Origin: JAJRQY01 sp965224435
GTDB lineage: Bacteria; Actinomycetota; Acidimicrobiia; Acidimicrobiales; SZUA-35
DNA: 64,000 nt
Assembly: GCA_965224435.1 (NCBI GenBank)
Contig: OZ245048.1
Span: 992,001 to 1,056,000, forward strand
Direction of reading: 5' to 3'
The position numbers and the translations under genes are program-made. Below the pieces are notes generated by a model, which did not search any database, was not told where the DNA came from, and was given only the letters and a program-made list of their open reading frames with translations. Below are positions 43,980-52,285 of this stretch, piece after piece (the first letter of the stretch is position 1; each line of letters opens with the position of its first letter).

Positions 43980-45386
43980 ATGCTCCGATCCAACCCTTCC
44001 CCGCTGCGCCGCTTTGCTGCGCTGGTTGGGATGTTGGGAATAGCTCTTCCGGCCATCAGTGCATCGGCTCAGAGCCTCTCCGCCTTGACGACTCCGCCGG
44101 CCTTGGATGCTTCGTCTTTGCTGACTGCAGTCACGATGAACCCTGTTGTTTCGCCGGTCGTTGTCTCTCCGATCGTGAGCGACACTCGCACTGCCACCGC
44201 GGAGTCCTACGGAGTTGCCGAATTGTTGACAGAGTTCAGCAAGCTGCACCCCGACGTTGTGGCAACAATTTCGGTTGATCTTGGCTCGCTGGGCCCAGTG
44301 GCGAGAAACCTGATGGCGGAGCGAATCGCCGAGGCTGATGCTTTGCTTCGGCTTGAAGTGGCGACAGCTCGCCAGTCCATCTTGAACGGCGAGATCCTGG
44401 AGGCAGATCAAGAACTGCGCCTGGCAGAAGAAGCTGAACTGGCCGCTCAAGCCGTAGAACTACAAGCGCAACGCGATTTGCGAGAGATGGCTGTCTCGAC
44501 CTTCATCGTTGTTGAGGAGGCTGCTCTGGAAGGTTTCGGAGTCGGGCTTGAAGGAAACTCCCTCGAGACCATCGCTTCGGATTCCCAACGGCGTCTGACC
44601 CTGGGTCTGGAAGATGCTGAACAGGCAAGCGCGGCGGCCCGATTGTCTGTCCTGAACGTGACTGCCCACCTTGTGCAACTGGATTTGGAACTGCGGACTC
44701 AAAATGCGACCGCTTTGCAAGCCGCCGACGATCAGGTAACTGCCCAAGAGCAAATTCGAGACCTGGAACCACGGTTTGAAGCTGTTCTGATGACAACGAA
44801 ATTGACGGGAACCGATATTCCCGTCGTTGTGTTCGACGCCTACTACCGCACTCAACTTCGGGTCGCCGAGGAGCGGCCGAGTTGCCAAGTCCGGTGGGAT
44901 CAATTGGCAGGGATTGGCAAGGTTGAGACATCTCATGGCTCCTTTGGCGGCAATGTCGTTGGTCCGACAGGGCGTACCGACGGCGAGATCCTCGGCCCGG
45001 TATTAGATGGCGACCCGTTCGCGGCCATTGGTGATACCGATGGCGGACGCCTCGATGGGAACGTCGTCTGGGATCGGGCTGTTGGCCCGATGCAGTTCAT
45101 TCCGGGAAGCTGGTCCATTTTCGGCCGAGATGGAAATGATGATGGTGTCGAAGATCCCCACAATGTCTATGACGCCGCACTTGCAGCTGGTGGTCATCTC
45201 TGCGGAACAACGGGGGGACTGAGTCAGCGAGGTAACTTCCAACACGCACTGCTCGGTTATAACCAGTCCGCACCCTATGGGGTGTTGGTCATGAGCTTTG
45301 CCGATAGCTACCTTGCGACTGTCGGTAAGATCGTCATTGCCCCATCCGACCTTCCGGAGGCTCTCGTTGTCCCGGAGTTCGGCTAG
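43980..45386 (+). CDS. Secreted lytic murein transglycosylase with coiled coil
   Basis: 468 residues. A signal peptide (RRFAALVGMLGIALPAISASAQ, cut here after ASA) is followed by a long Glu/Ala-rich helical region (about 85-275) likely to form a coiled coil, then a transglycosylase domain with GIGKVETSHG (catalytic Glu) and VGPMQFIPGSW, the lysozyme-fold signature, and later LGYNQS. It should cleave peptidoglycan glycan strands outside the membrane, in growth or division. Its neighbour upstream encodes a peptidoglycan-binding LysM protein. Confidence 0.88.
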   Translation: MLRSNPSPLRRFAALVGMLGIALPAISASAQSLSALTTPPALDASSLLTAVTMNPVVSPVVVSPIVSDTRTATAESYGVAELLTEFSKLHPDVVATISVDLGSLGPVARNLMAERIAEADALLRLEVATARQSILNGEILEADQELRLAEEAELAAQAVELQAQRDLREMAVSTFIVVEEAALEGFGVGLEGNSLETIASDSQRRLTLGLEDAEQASAAARLSVLNVTAHLVQLDLELRTQNATALQAADDQVTAQEQIRDLEPRFEAVLMTTKLTGTDIPVVVFDAYYRTQLRVAEERPSCQVRWDQLAGIGKVETSHGSFGGNVVGPTGRTDGEILGPVLDGDPFAAIGDTDGGRLDGNVVWDRAVGPMQFIPGSWSIFGRDGNDDGVEDPHNVYDAALAAGGHLCGTTGGLSQRGNFQHALLGYNQSAPYGVLVMSFADSYLATVGKIVIAPSDLPEALVVPEFG

Positions 45387-45395
45387 CGGCATTCT

Positions 45396-45430
45396 CAGCT
45401 AAACCAGAAACAGCTAAACCAGAAACAGCT
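45396..45430. repeat. 15-bp tandem duplication between convergent genes
   Basis: CAGCTAAACCAGAAA occurs twice in direct succession (45396-45425) plus CAGCT (45426-45430), exactly filling most of the 47-base gap. Confidence 0.9.
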
Positions 45431-45433
45431 GTA

Positions 45434-46249
45434 TCAGGATTCAGCTTGCGGGCTAGACGGCGGGCGTACCCAGCGGCCGAAGAGCGCATCTTGTGATTGC
45501 CAGAGTCGTCGTAGGTTGAGCAGCGGCAGTTCCGTAGGCTCTGGCCCGTGAGCAGGCCGACTTGATTGACCGCTGACCAGGACGGGTGACATCGTCAGGT
45601 TCCATTCATCGACGAGGCCCGCAGCAATGAATTGACCGTTGAGCTCCGGTCCACCTTCCAGCAGAACGCGATTGATGCCGCGGGACCGGAGTTCTTGAAG
45701 CAGAAGATCCAGGTCCACTCGTACTGAGCCGAACTGGACGATCTCGGCCAAGGGGTCCAGCTGCTGGCGTATCTCGGATGGGGCGCTGGCTGTGGTTGCC
45801 AACAGCGGCCGCCGACTGGGAGGTTGTGTCAGCGGCTGCTGTGGCGAAACGAAGGCGGGAAGATCCCGGGGGAGACCCAGGCGAGAAGAAACGATGACCA
45901 GCAGAGGAGTCTGGCCTTCGTGATTTGGTTGCGGCCGCCGATATTGCTCGGCGACGGCGGTGTTTGACCCAACAATGATGGCGTCAGCTGACCGGCGCAG
46001 GCTCCGGAACATGACGCGATCACTTGGACCTCCGAGTCCGCCGGAGAGCCCCCTCAAGGCCGTGGCCCCATCAAGACTGGAAACCATATTGGTCAAGACC
46101 CAGGGGCGAGTCAGGAGGGGTTTACGTTGTTCCCTAGGCACGTCGAGGAGTGGATCAACGCGACGACCCGGCTCGGGGCTCAATTCGGTGAAGACAGGCA
46201 CTGCTTGTGTTGTCCCGGTCGCAGTCGATGATGTTGTGGTCTTGTCCAT
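45434..46249 (-). CDS. RibD C-terminal-domain (pyrimidine reductase-like) protein
   Basis: 271 residues from the ATG at 46249. The dihydrofolate-reductase-like RibD_C fold is seen in RPWVLTNMVSSLDGATAL, DAIIVGSNTAVAEQYRRP and INRVLLEGGPELNGQFIAAGLVDE. Free-standing relatives in actinobacteria are annotated as pyrimidine reductases; a role in riboflavin or a related deazaflavin/folate pathway is possible but no riboflavin genes are adjacent. A frame extending to 46555 has no family support. TTTGGTCTCGG is duplicated just upstream (46276-46298). Confidence 0.8.
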   Translation of the reverse strand: MDKTTTSSTATGTTQAVPVFTELSPEPGRRVDPLLDVPREQRKPLLTRPWVLTNMVSSLDGATALRGLSGGLGGPSDRVMFRSLRRSADAIIVGSNTAVAEQYRRPQPNHEGQTPLLVIVSSRLGLPRDLPAFVSPQQPLTQPPSRRPLLATTASAPSEIRQQLDPLAEIVQFGSVRVDLDLLLQELRSRGINRVLLEGGPELNGQFIAAGLVDEWNLTMSPVLVSGQSSRPAHGPEPTELPLLNLRRLWQSQDALFGRWVRPPSSPQAES

Positions 46250-46714
46250 TGCTCGCCCGCTGCTAGTCAGTCTTGGTTTGGTCTCGGTTTGGTCTCGGTT
46301 GGTGAGGCTGTGAGCGCCCTGGGTGGTGCCCACAGGATACGGGTCATTTTGGTGAGGGAATCCACAGAAATTTCCCGGAATACACAGGAAATCCACTTTT
46401 GATCCACAGGGTGCTCTTCCTATGCTCAACGAGTGCGAGGAGCCGATTCGGAGTAGAGGCACGGTGGGGCGAATGTGATCCCCTGGGCGACAGTTGTGGA
46501 AATACAAGGTCCGTATATTCGGATCTACGGCAATATGCGTGTTTCTGAAACCCAAGCCTTAACCCACTATTCCGGATCGGCCAACGTCGCCAAATCGAGT
46601 CTGACGTAAGCGAAGGCCTACGGGCTGGTGGCTTCTTGAGGGCACACGGTTCTTAGCAATGGACAGAATCCAGCTGCCAGCTGGCCTTCGATTGACAAGA
46701 ATTTCGGATAATCG

Positions 46715-46744
46715 TTGACATTGAAGTAATTACAGTGTTGTAAT
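46715..46744 (+). promoter_or_regulatory. Promoter with palindromic operator in the nrdJ leader
   Basis: TTGACA (46715-46720), 18 bases, TGTAAT (46739-46744): near-consensus sigma-70-type promoter. The perfect palindrome ATTACA-GTGT-TGTAAT (46729-46744) covers the -10, so a bound repressor would block it. A second TTGACA lies at 46692-46697. The transcript towards nrdJ would have a leader of about 520 bases. Which protein binds is unknown; NrdR is a candidate but the site is not its usual consensus. Confidence 0.6.
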
Positions 46745-47211
46745 GTGCGTCCACATCTTGTGCGTTGCGCGGTCGCAAGGGCCGACGGTGACACAACATC
46801 TAGTGGTTGCGGAAAAAGCTGACATTCTCGGTTTGATCCTCAACAACTGGATGGCGTTGAGCTGGTTCAGTACGAGGAGGGCGATTCCTGTCAGCAGTTT
46901 GGGAAGCGCCGTCCTGGGACTGGATGCTGGTTACAGGGGGAACAAAGCAAGCAGTAAGAAGATCTGATCCTCTCATCGCCCGGAATTCAGAGAGGTCCAG
47001 ATGTGTTTTGTGCTGCCTGAGTTTCGGGTCGTTCCGTGTTTCAGGCTGCAAGTATGAATCTGAAAATCATTGTGTTCGTAGAATCATCAAATCCGCACGG
47101 TGTCACATCGTTTCGAAAAGGGATCGCACCCTTTGCTCAGTGTCACACCCTCTGGTCATGATGGTTCTCAGAATAAAAATCACAGCAAAGAACATCTATC
47201 CCTCACGATTC

Positions 47212-47249
47212 GTTCCTGAAGAACCGCCGCCGAAGGCGACTTCTGGAAC
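47212..47249 (+). promoter_or_regulatory. Composite hairpin directly upstream of nrdJ
   Basis: GTTCC (47212-47216) pairs with GGAAC (47245-47249), GAAG (47218-47221) with CTTC (47240-47243) and CGCC (47225-47228) with GGCG (47235-47238), leaving a 6-base loop. It ends 13 bases before the Shine-Dalgarno CAGGAG (47263-47268). It may control translation or mRNA stability; no known riboswitch class recognised. Confidence 0.5.
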
Positions 47250-47272
47250 TAAAACCCCACCTCAGGAGCATT

Positions 47273-50110
47273 ATGGCCCTCGCACCAGAGCAGACCGGTA
47301 TTGGTCTGCGCCGTCACTTCACCACCGAAGGTGTCCACCCATACGATTCGATCGATTGGGAAAAACGAGATGCCCGCATCTCGAACTGGAAAACTGGAGA
47401 AGTTGCTTTCGAGCAACTGGGGGTCGAAGTCCCGACGAGCTGGTCAGTGAACGCCACGAACATCTTGGCTCAAAAGTACTTCCGTGGAACGATGGGAACT
47501 GATGAGCGGGAAGAGTCACTTCGCCAGGTCGCCGATCGCGTGGTCGACACCATCACGGTGTGGGGTCGCGAGGGTGGTTATTTCACCTCTGAAGACGAAG
47601 CTCAGATCTTCTCCGACGAGCTGAAGCACCTGGTCGTCAACCAGATGGGAGCCTTCAACTCCCCGGTTTGGTTCAACATCGGGGTCGAGGGTGTGCCTCA
47701 GCAAGCCTCTGCTTGTTTTATCTTGGCCGTCGAAGACAAGATGGACGCCATCCTCAACTGGTACGTCGAAGAAGGCACCATCTTCAAGGGTGGTTCGGGC
47801 GCTGGTATCAATCTTTCTGGAATCCGCTCAAGCCACGAGCTCCTGAAGGGCGGCGGAACCGCTTCAGGCCCCGTCAGCTTCATGCGCGGAGCTGACTCCT
47901 CAGCTGGCACCATCAAGTCTGGCGGCAAGACCCGTCGGGCAGCCAAGATGGTCATGCTCGACATGGATCACCCCGATGTCGAAGAGTTCATCTGGTGTAA
48001 AGCCATAGAAGAACGCAAGGCCCGGGCCCTTGGGGCAGCCGGGTTCGATATGGATCTGGACGGTGCGGACAGTCACTCCATCCAATACCAGAACGCCAAT
48101 AACTCGGTCCGCGTCACCGACGAGTTCATGCAAGCCGTCATCGACGACGGCGACTGGAACCTTGTTGCCCGTACGACTGATGACATCATTCGTACGGTCA
48201 AGGCTCGCGACCTCATGCGGCAGTTCTCCCAATCAACATGGGAGTGCGCCGACCCCGGCATGCAGTTCGACTCGACCATCAATCGCTGGCACACCTCAGC
48301 CACCACAGGCAAGATCAACGGATCCAACCCGTGCTCGGAATACATGCACCTGGACAACTCAGCCTGCAACCTGGCCAGCCTCAACCTCTTGAAGTTCCTG
48401 AACGATGACGACAGCTTTGATGTCGATGGCTTCAAGTCGGCTATCGAACTGTTCTTCACCGCCCAGGAAATCCTGGTTGGTCGAGCCGACTACCCAACCG
48501 AGCCAATCGGTGAGAACACCCGCAAGTTCCGCCAACTGGGTTTGGGCTACGCCAATATCGGTGCCCTTCTGATGAACCTCGGCTTGCCCTATGACTCTGA
48601 TGAAGGCCGGGCCTACGCCGCCTCCATTACCTCCTTGCTGACTGGCCATGCCTATTACACCTCGGCCAAGACAGCTGCCCGCATGGGACCACACGCTGGC
48701 TATCAAGAAAATGCCGAGCATGTACAACGTGTCCTGGGACTACACCAGTCGGCGGTTGCCGGTATCGATGAAGAACTTGCGCCTGCTGACCTCTTGTCTG
48801 CGGCCCAAGAATCGTGGGACCAGACGGTCGAGCTTGCCAGCGAGGTTGGAGTTCGTAACGCTCAAGCAACCGTGCTTGCGCCCACCGGGACCATTGGTCT
48901 CCTGATGGACTGTGACACCACGGGAATTGAGCCAGACCTTGGCCTGGCCAAGATGAAGAAGCTGGTTGGCGGCGGCACCATGTCCATCGTGAACCAGTCC
49001 GTTCCTCGGTCCCTCCGTCGCCTGGGTTACAGCGAGCAACAGGTCGAAGCCATCACTGGCTACATCGATGTGAACAAGACGATCCTGGGTGCCCCTGGCC
49101 TCGATCCCGATCACATTGCCGTCTTTGCTTGTTCCATGGGTGACAACCCCATCCACTATTCAGGCCACGTCAAGATGATGGCAGCGGTCCAGCCCTTCAT
49201 CTCCGGCGCCATTTCCAAGACTGTCAATATGCCCGAAGAGGCAACGGTCGAAGAGATTGAGCAACTCCACATTGATGCTTGGCAGATGGGTGTTAAGGCC
49301 ATCGCCATCTATCGCGACAACTGCAAGGTTGGCCAGCCCCTCAGCATGGCCAAGAAAGACGACGCTGTTGACGACGAGTCGACCGGTGCCGCCCAGCCCG
49401 AGGTCGCCGCAGCAGTGGAAGTCATCGAGAAGGTGGTCTATCGCCCGATCCGAGAACGCTTGCCTCGCAACCGCAATGGTCGCACCTTCGAGTTCCGAGT
49501 TGCCGACTGCAAGGGATTCGTGACTGTTGGTGAATACGAAGATGGCCGTCCGGGCGAGATCTTCCTGCGAGTTTCCAAGCAGGGCTCAACCCTGGCTGGA
49601 ATCATGGACGCACTGGCAATCTCATTGAGTCACGGTCTCCAGTACGGCGTGCCACTTCGCAACTATGTCGAGACGTTCACCGGTATGCGATTCGAACCAG
49701 CTGGCATGACCGACGATCCAGACATCCGGATCTCGACCTCGATCATGGACTACATCTTCCGCAAGCTGGCGGTCTTGTACCTCTCGCTTGAAGAGCGCAG
49801 CGAGCTCGGTATCTTCACCACTTCTGAGCGCACCCAGCAGACGCTGCCGGGTGTTGATGTTCCGGTCACAACCCAAGGGCAAGACCTGCCGGTGGACAAG
49901 CCCTCAATCGAGTCGGCGGAAGAACTCACGATCAAGCTAGAAGCCGATGAAGCTGTCGAGGCCGCCAAGCCGGCTGAGGTCATTCAGGCCGCTCCAGCGG
50001 TCCGGTTCGATCCTGATGCGCCAATCTGTATGCAGTGTGGCATCAAGATGCAGCGCTCTGGCAGCTGTCATGCCTGCGTCAGTTGCGGAAGCACCAGCGG
50101 CTGTAGCTAG
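47273..50110 (+). CDS. nrdJ: Vitamin B12-dependent (class II) ribonucleotide reductase
   Basis: 945 residues; reduces ribonucleotides to deoxyribonucleotides using adenosylcobalamin, in any oxygen condition. Recognisable parts are VNQMGAFNSPVWFN with QQASACFILAVED, NPCSEYMHLDNSACNLASLNL (finger-loop/active-site region near 352), VLAPTGTIGLLMDCDTTG and the C-terminal Cys-rich tail (CMQCG, CHACVSCG, GCS) that re-reduces the active site. No separate ATP-cone is visible at the N terminus. Start ATG after CAGGAG. NrdR, encoded 3.4 kb upstream, is the likely regulator. Confidence 0.97.
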   Translation: MALAPEQTGIGLRRHFTTEGVHPYDSIDWEKRDARISNWKTGEVAFEQLGVEVPTSWSVNATNILAQKYFRGTMGTDEREESLRQVADRVVDTITVWGREGGYFTSEDEAQIFSDELKHLVVNQMGAFNSPVWFNIGVEGVPQQASACFILAVEDKMDAILNWYVEEGTIFKGGSGAGINLSGIRSSHELLKGGGTASGPVSFMRGADSSAGTIKSGGKTRRAAKMVMLDMDHPDVEEFIWCKAIEERKARALGAAGFDMDLDGADSHSIQYQNANNSVRVTDEFMQAVIDDGDWNLVARTTDDIIRTVKARDLMRQFSQSTWECADPGMQFDSTINRWHTSATTGKINGSNPCSEYMHLDNSACNLASLNLLKFLNDDDSFDVDGFKSAIELFFTAQEILVGRADYPTEPIGENTRKFRQLGLGYANIGALLMNLGLPYDSDEGRAYAASITSLLTGHAYYTSAKTAARMGPHAGYQENAEHVQRVLGLHQSAVAGIDEELAPADLLSAAQESWDQTVELASEVGVRNAQATVLAPTGTIGLLMDCDTTGIEPDLGLAKMKKLVGGGTMSIVNQSVPRSLRRLGYSEQQVEAITGYIDVNKTILGAPGLDPDHIAVFACSMGDNPIHYSGHVKMMAAVQPFISGAISKTVNMPEEATVEEIEQLHIDAWQMGVKAIAIYRDNCKVGQPLSMAKKDDAVDDESTGAAQPEVAAAVEVIEKVVYRPIRERLPRNRNGRTFEFRVADCKGFVTVGEYEDGRPGEIFLRVSKQGSTLAGIMDALAISLSHGLQYGVPLRNYVETFTGMRFEPAGMTDDPDIRISTSIMDYIFRKLAVLYLSLEERSELGIFTTSERTQQTLPGVDVPVTTQGQDLPVDKPSIESAEELTIKLEADEAVEAAKPAEVIQAAPAVRFDPDAPICMQCGIKMQRSGSCHACVSCGSTSGCS

Positions 50111-50150
50111 CAAGCCAAGGTCAGACAACAACGAAGCAAAGTCATGCATG

Positions 50151-50180
50151 GAGCCCCGGGCATCGTCCGGGGTTCTTTCA
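50151..50180 (+). terminator. Intrinsic terminator after nrdJ
   Basis: GAGCCCCGG (50151-50159) pairs with CCGGGGTTC (50167-50175, one G-U pair) around a 7-base loop, followed by TTT; 41 bases after the nrdJ stop. Confidence 0.8.
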
Positions 50181-50192
50181 TGTACGGGATTG

Positions 50193-50858
50193 CTAGCGGC
50201 GAGGGTTCTTCAGCGACGAGGCAATACCTGACGTTGCTGTCGCATCTGCGACTGGCTCTGTCTCCACTGTGCCGGCCGCCCCGGTCTCGATGACCGTTGT
50301 TTCCGGTGTGGAGGGTGCGGTCTCAGTCGTCGGCGCTGGCGGCTCCAACGTGGTTGGCGTTTCTGGCATAAAGGTGGTTGGCGGCTCTGGCCCTGGGCCA
50401 GTGCTCACAGTGGAGGACGGGTCAGTGGTCGACGTCGTGGTGGTGGAGGCCGGGACGGCGGTCGTTGAAGGGGTTGTGGTTGAAGGACTACTCGGCGTTG
50501 GTGTCGCTGGCGGGGCAGTTGGGTGACTCGTTGGTTTGGCCGGTGCCCATGCTGAGGAGGTCGATGTTGTCGTGTCCTGGTAGGTGGATGGCCCGAGCAC
50601 CATTTCGCCTTCGCGGCGTGTCGTGCTCGAACGTGTGTTGGACGACGTGGTTGATGACTCTGAAGTCAACAACGACGATAAGGGCTCGACTGATGTTGAG
50701 GAAACTGTGACCGGTGAGGCCATTTCGATCTGCTGCTCTCGGGCTTCAAAGGCGCGATAACCCAAGGGTCCGGCCACAACGGCGGCCGACAGTGTCGAAA
50801 GGCAGATCGTCAAAATAACCCTTGGCGACCTAACCATCGTCAGTAGATTGCTCAGCAT
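50193..50858 (-). CDS. Thr/Pro/Ser-rich membrane-anchored or secreted protein
   Basis: 221 residues from the ATG at 50858, which has AAGGAG upstream; the longer frame to 50897 lacks this. A signal/anchor segment (RVILTICLSTLSAAVVAGPLG, here cut before GYRAF) is followed almost wholly by low-complexity Thr, Pro and Ser sequence with TTTS and TTxP runs. No domain recognised. In composition it resembles the stalks of the 1006-residue protein at 6.7-9.7 kb; such stretches in actinobacteria are often O-mannosylated (inference). Confidence 0.7.
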   Translation of the reverse strand: MLSNLLTMVRSPRVILTICLSTLSAAVVAGPLGYRAFEAREQQIEMASPVTVSSTSVEPLSSLLTSESSTTSSNTRSSTTRREGEMVLGPSTYQDTTTSTSSAWAPAKPTSHPTAPPATPTPSSPSTTTPSTTAVPASTTTTSTTDPSSTVSTGPGPEPPTTFMPETPTTLEPPAPTTETAPSTPETTVIETGAAGTVETEPVADATATSGIASSLKNPRR

Positions 50859-51039
50859 CAACTCCTTGCACACGAACCCACTCGTGCCCTTGCCCACACA
50901 GTGTTTCTAGCGAGGCCAGAATCAAAGAGTGTGGCCAAAGGTGGAATGACTCACGAATGTTGTGTCCTGTCGGCAGCCCGCCGAATGAATGAAGAAACTG
51001 CCAACATAAATGGACAAGGATGTCGAAGTGGATCCCTTG

Positions 51040-52191
51040 TTAATTCGCCCGAAGCAGGGTCCGGTAGATGTCGGCCGCTCGGCCGATCTCGGCCACATCT
51101 ATCCACTCGACGGCCTGGTGAGCCTGATCAATCGAGCCCGGTCCGAACAAGAGTGTCTCGCCAGCAAGACCTGGATAGAGGCAGGCATTGCTGCCATAGG
51201 TTGTGGCCTCAGGCTCAAGCCCTGACATCTGAGCAATCTGTTGGATGAGTGGGCTTTGGGGATCTTCGAAAAACGCCCCAACCGCCATCCCCCCATACAT
51301 CTGGATCTCCAAATCCAACGGCTGAGCCGCATTGGTCATGAGCTCGGAGAGTTCCTTGAACAGCTTGTAGGGGTCTTCTCCCGGGGCAACCCGCCGGCCA
51401 GCGTGCAGCTTGCACGCATCGGGAATGATGTTGGTTGCCAGTCCACCTTCGATGGTATTGACCGTGATCGTCCCGTTGCCAACAGCAGTTGGCGCCTCGG
51501 TTGAGCCAAGGCGAATGTTCTCCTCATCAACGGCCATGATGATGCGGGCAGCTCCAGAAATTGCGTTGGCCCCAAGTTCTGGCTTGGAAGAATGGGCCGC
51601 GTGACCATGCACGGTTAGGTCCATCCCTAAGAACCCCTTGTGGCCATAAACGGGAGCGCAGAGGGTGGGTTCGGCCACGATCATCTGATCGATGCCAAGA
51701 TCCTTGTTCTTCACCCACTTGGCGAAACCGGCGGCGCCAAGTAGGCCCCCGCTTTCTTCGCTGACGGTTCCAACCAGGTAAACGGTTGGAATTGGCAAGG
51801 TCTTGTCGGCTGCCAGTTCTTCCATGATGCTCAAGACAATGGCGAAGGTGGCTTTGGTATCCACAGCGCCGCGGCCATAGAGGCGGTCGTCCTCAATGAC
51901 TCCATCAAACGGGTCCCTGGTCATGTGCTCAACGGAGACCGTGTCCAGGTGCGTATCAATGACGACCACCCGATCGGTCTGGCCAGCGAATCGAGCGTAG
52001 ACGTTTGGTCGACCGGGCAGAACCTCATCGAGGACAACGTCGGCGCCAAGGCTCTCGCTCCAGTTGGCGATGCGATGAGCCAGTTCGGTCTCACCGTCGG
52101 TGCCACCCTTTGGACCAGCTTGAAGCGGGTTGACACTGCGGATTTGCACCAGTTCGCCAGTGCGGGTTGCCATTTCCAGAGTTGAGACCAT
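51040..52191 (-). CDS. M20-family deacetylase/peptidase (ArgE/DapE-like)
   Basis: 383 residues; dizinc amidohydrolase. Metal ligands: DTHLDTV (His), GRGAVDTKA (bridging Asp), GTVSEESGG (Glu pair) and AEPT. A dimerisation domain (about 185-290, with GHAAHSSKPELGANAI) lies in the middle. Acetylornithine deacetylase, carboxypeptidase G2-type or N-acyl amino acid hydrolase are all possible; no arginine genes adjoin it. DapE is already present at 38 kb. Confidence 0.88.
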   Translation of the reverse strand: MVSTLEMATRTGELVQIRSVNPLQAGPKGGTDGETELAHRIANWSESLGADVVLDEVLPGRPNVYARFAGQTDRVVVIDTHLDTVSVEHMTRDPFDGVIEDDRLYGRGAVDTKATFAIVLSIMEELAADKTLPIPTVYLVGTVSEESGGLLGAAGFAKWVKNKDLGIDQMIVAEPTLCAPVYGHKGFLGMDLTVHGHAAHSSKPELGANAISGAARIIMAVDEENIRLGSTEAPTAVGNGTITVNTIEGGLATNIIPDACKLHAGRRVAPGEDPYKLFKELSELMTNAAQPLDLEIQMYGGMAVGAFFEDPQSPLIQQIAQMSGLEPEATTYGSNACLYPGLAGETLLFGPGSIDQAHQAVEWIDVAEIGRAADIYRTLLRAN

Positions 52192-52196
52192 GGCAA

Positions 52197-52202
52197 ATAC
52201 TA
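52197..52202 (-). promoter_or_regulatory. -10 element for leaderless M20 gene
   Basis: On the minus strand TAGTAT ends 5 bases before the ATG at 52191; no Shine-Dalgarno. Confidence 0.45.
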
Positions 52203-52278
52203 CGTCACCAACACAACGTCACCAAGTTCGGTTTGTCTCCCAATCGGCCGCGTTAGCTTGCGAGGCAGCGTTAGCTTG
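52202..52278. repeat. Two short direct repeats in a divergent promoter region
   Basis: ACGTCACCAA occurs at 52202-52211 and 52216-52225 (period 14) and GCGTTAGCTTG at 52250-52260 and 52268-52278 (period 18). The second pair overlaps the -10 element TAGCTT (52272-52277) of the next gene, so the duplication may have copied a promoter element. Confidence 0.85.
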
Positions 52279-52285
52279 ACAGTCT

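Larger units (their letters stand above)
46250..47272. other. 1-kb gene-free region before nrdJ
   Basis: No convincing gene. The left part has two DnaA-box-like sites (GAATCCACA 46358-46366, TGATCCACA 46400-46408). The middle has a good promoter whose -10 lies in a palindrome (46715-46744). The right part has the octamer TGTCACA twice (47101-47107, 47141-47147) and a strong composite hairpin (47212-47249) just before the nrdJ Shine-Dalgarno. A 74-codon frame at 46743-46967 has no recognisable features. I see no cobalamin riboswitch consensus and no clear NrdR box pair. Confidence 0.7.

Noticed and set aside
46743..46967. 74-codon open frame in the nrdJ leader
   Set aside because: No Shine-Dalgarno, no recognisable domain or signal, and it begins inside the -10/palindrome of a promoter.
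46740..47272. Cobalamin riboswitch upstream of the B12-dependent reductase
   Set aside because: The B12 box and the conserved core segments of the cobalamin riboswitch are not found by eye.
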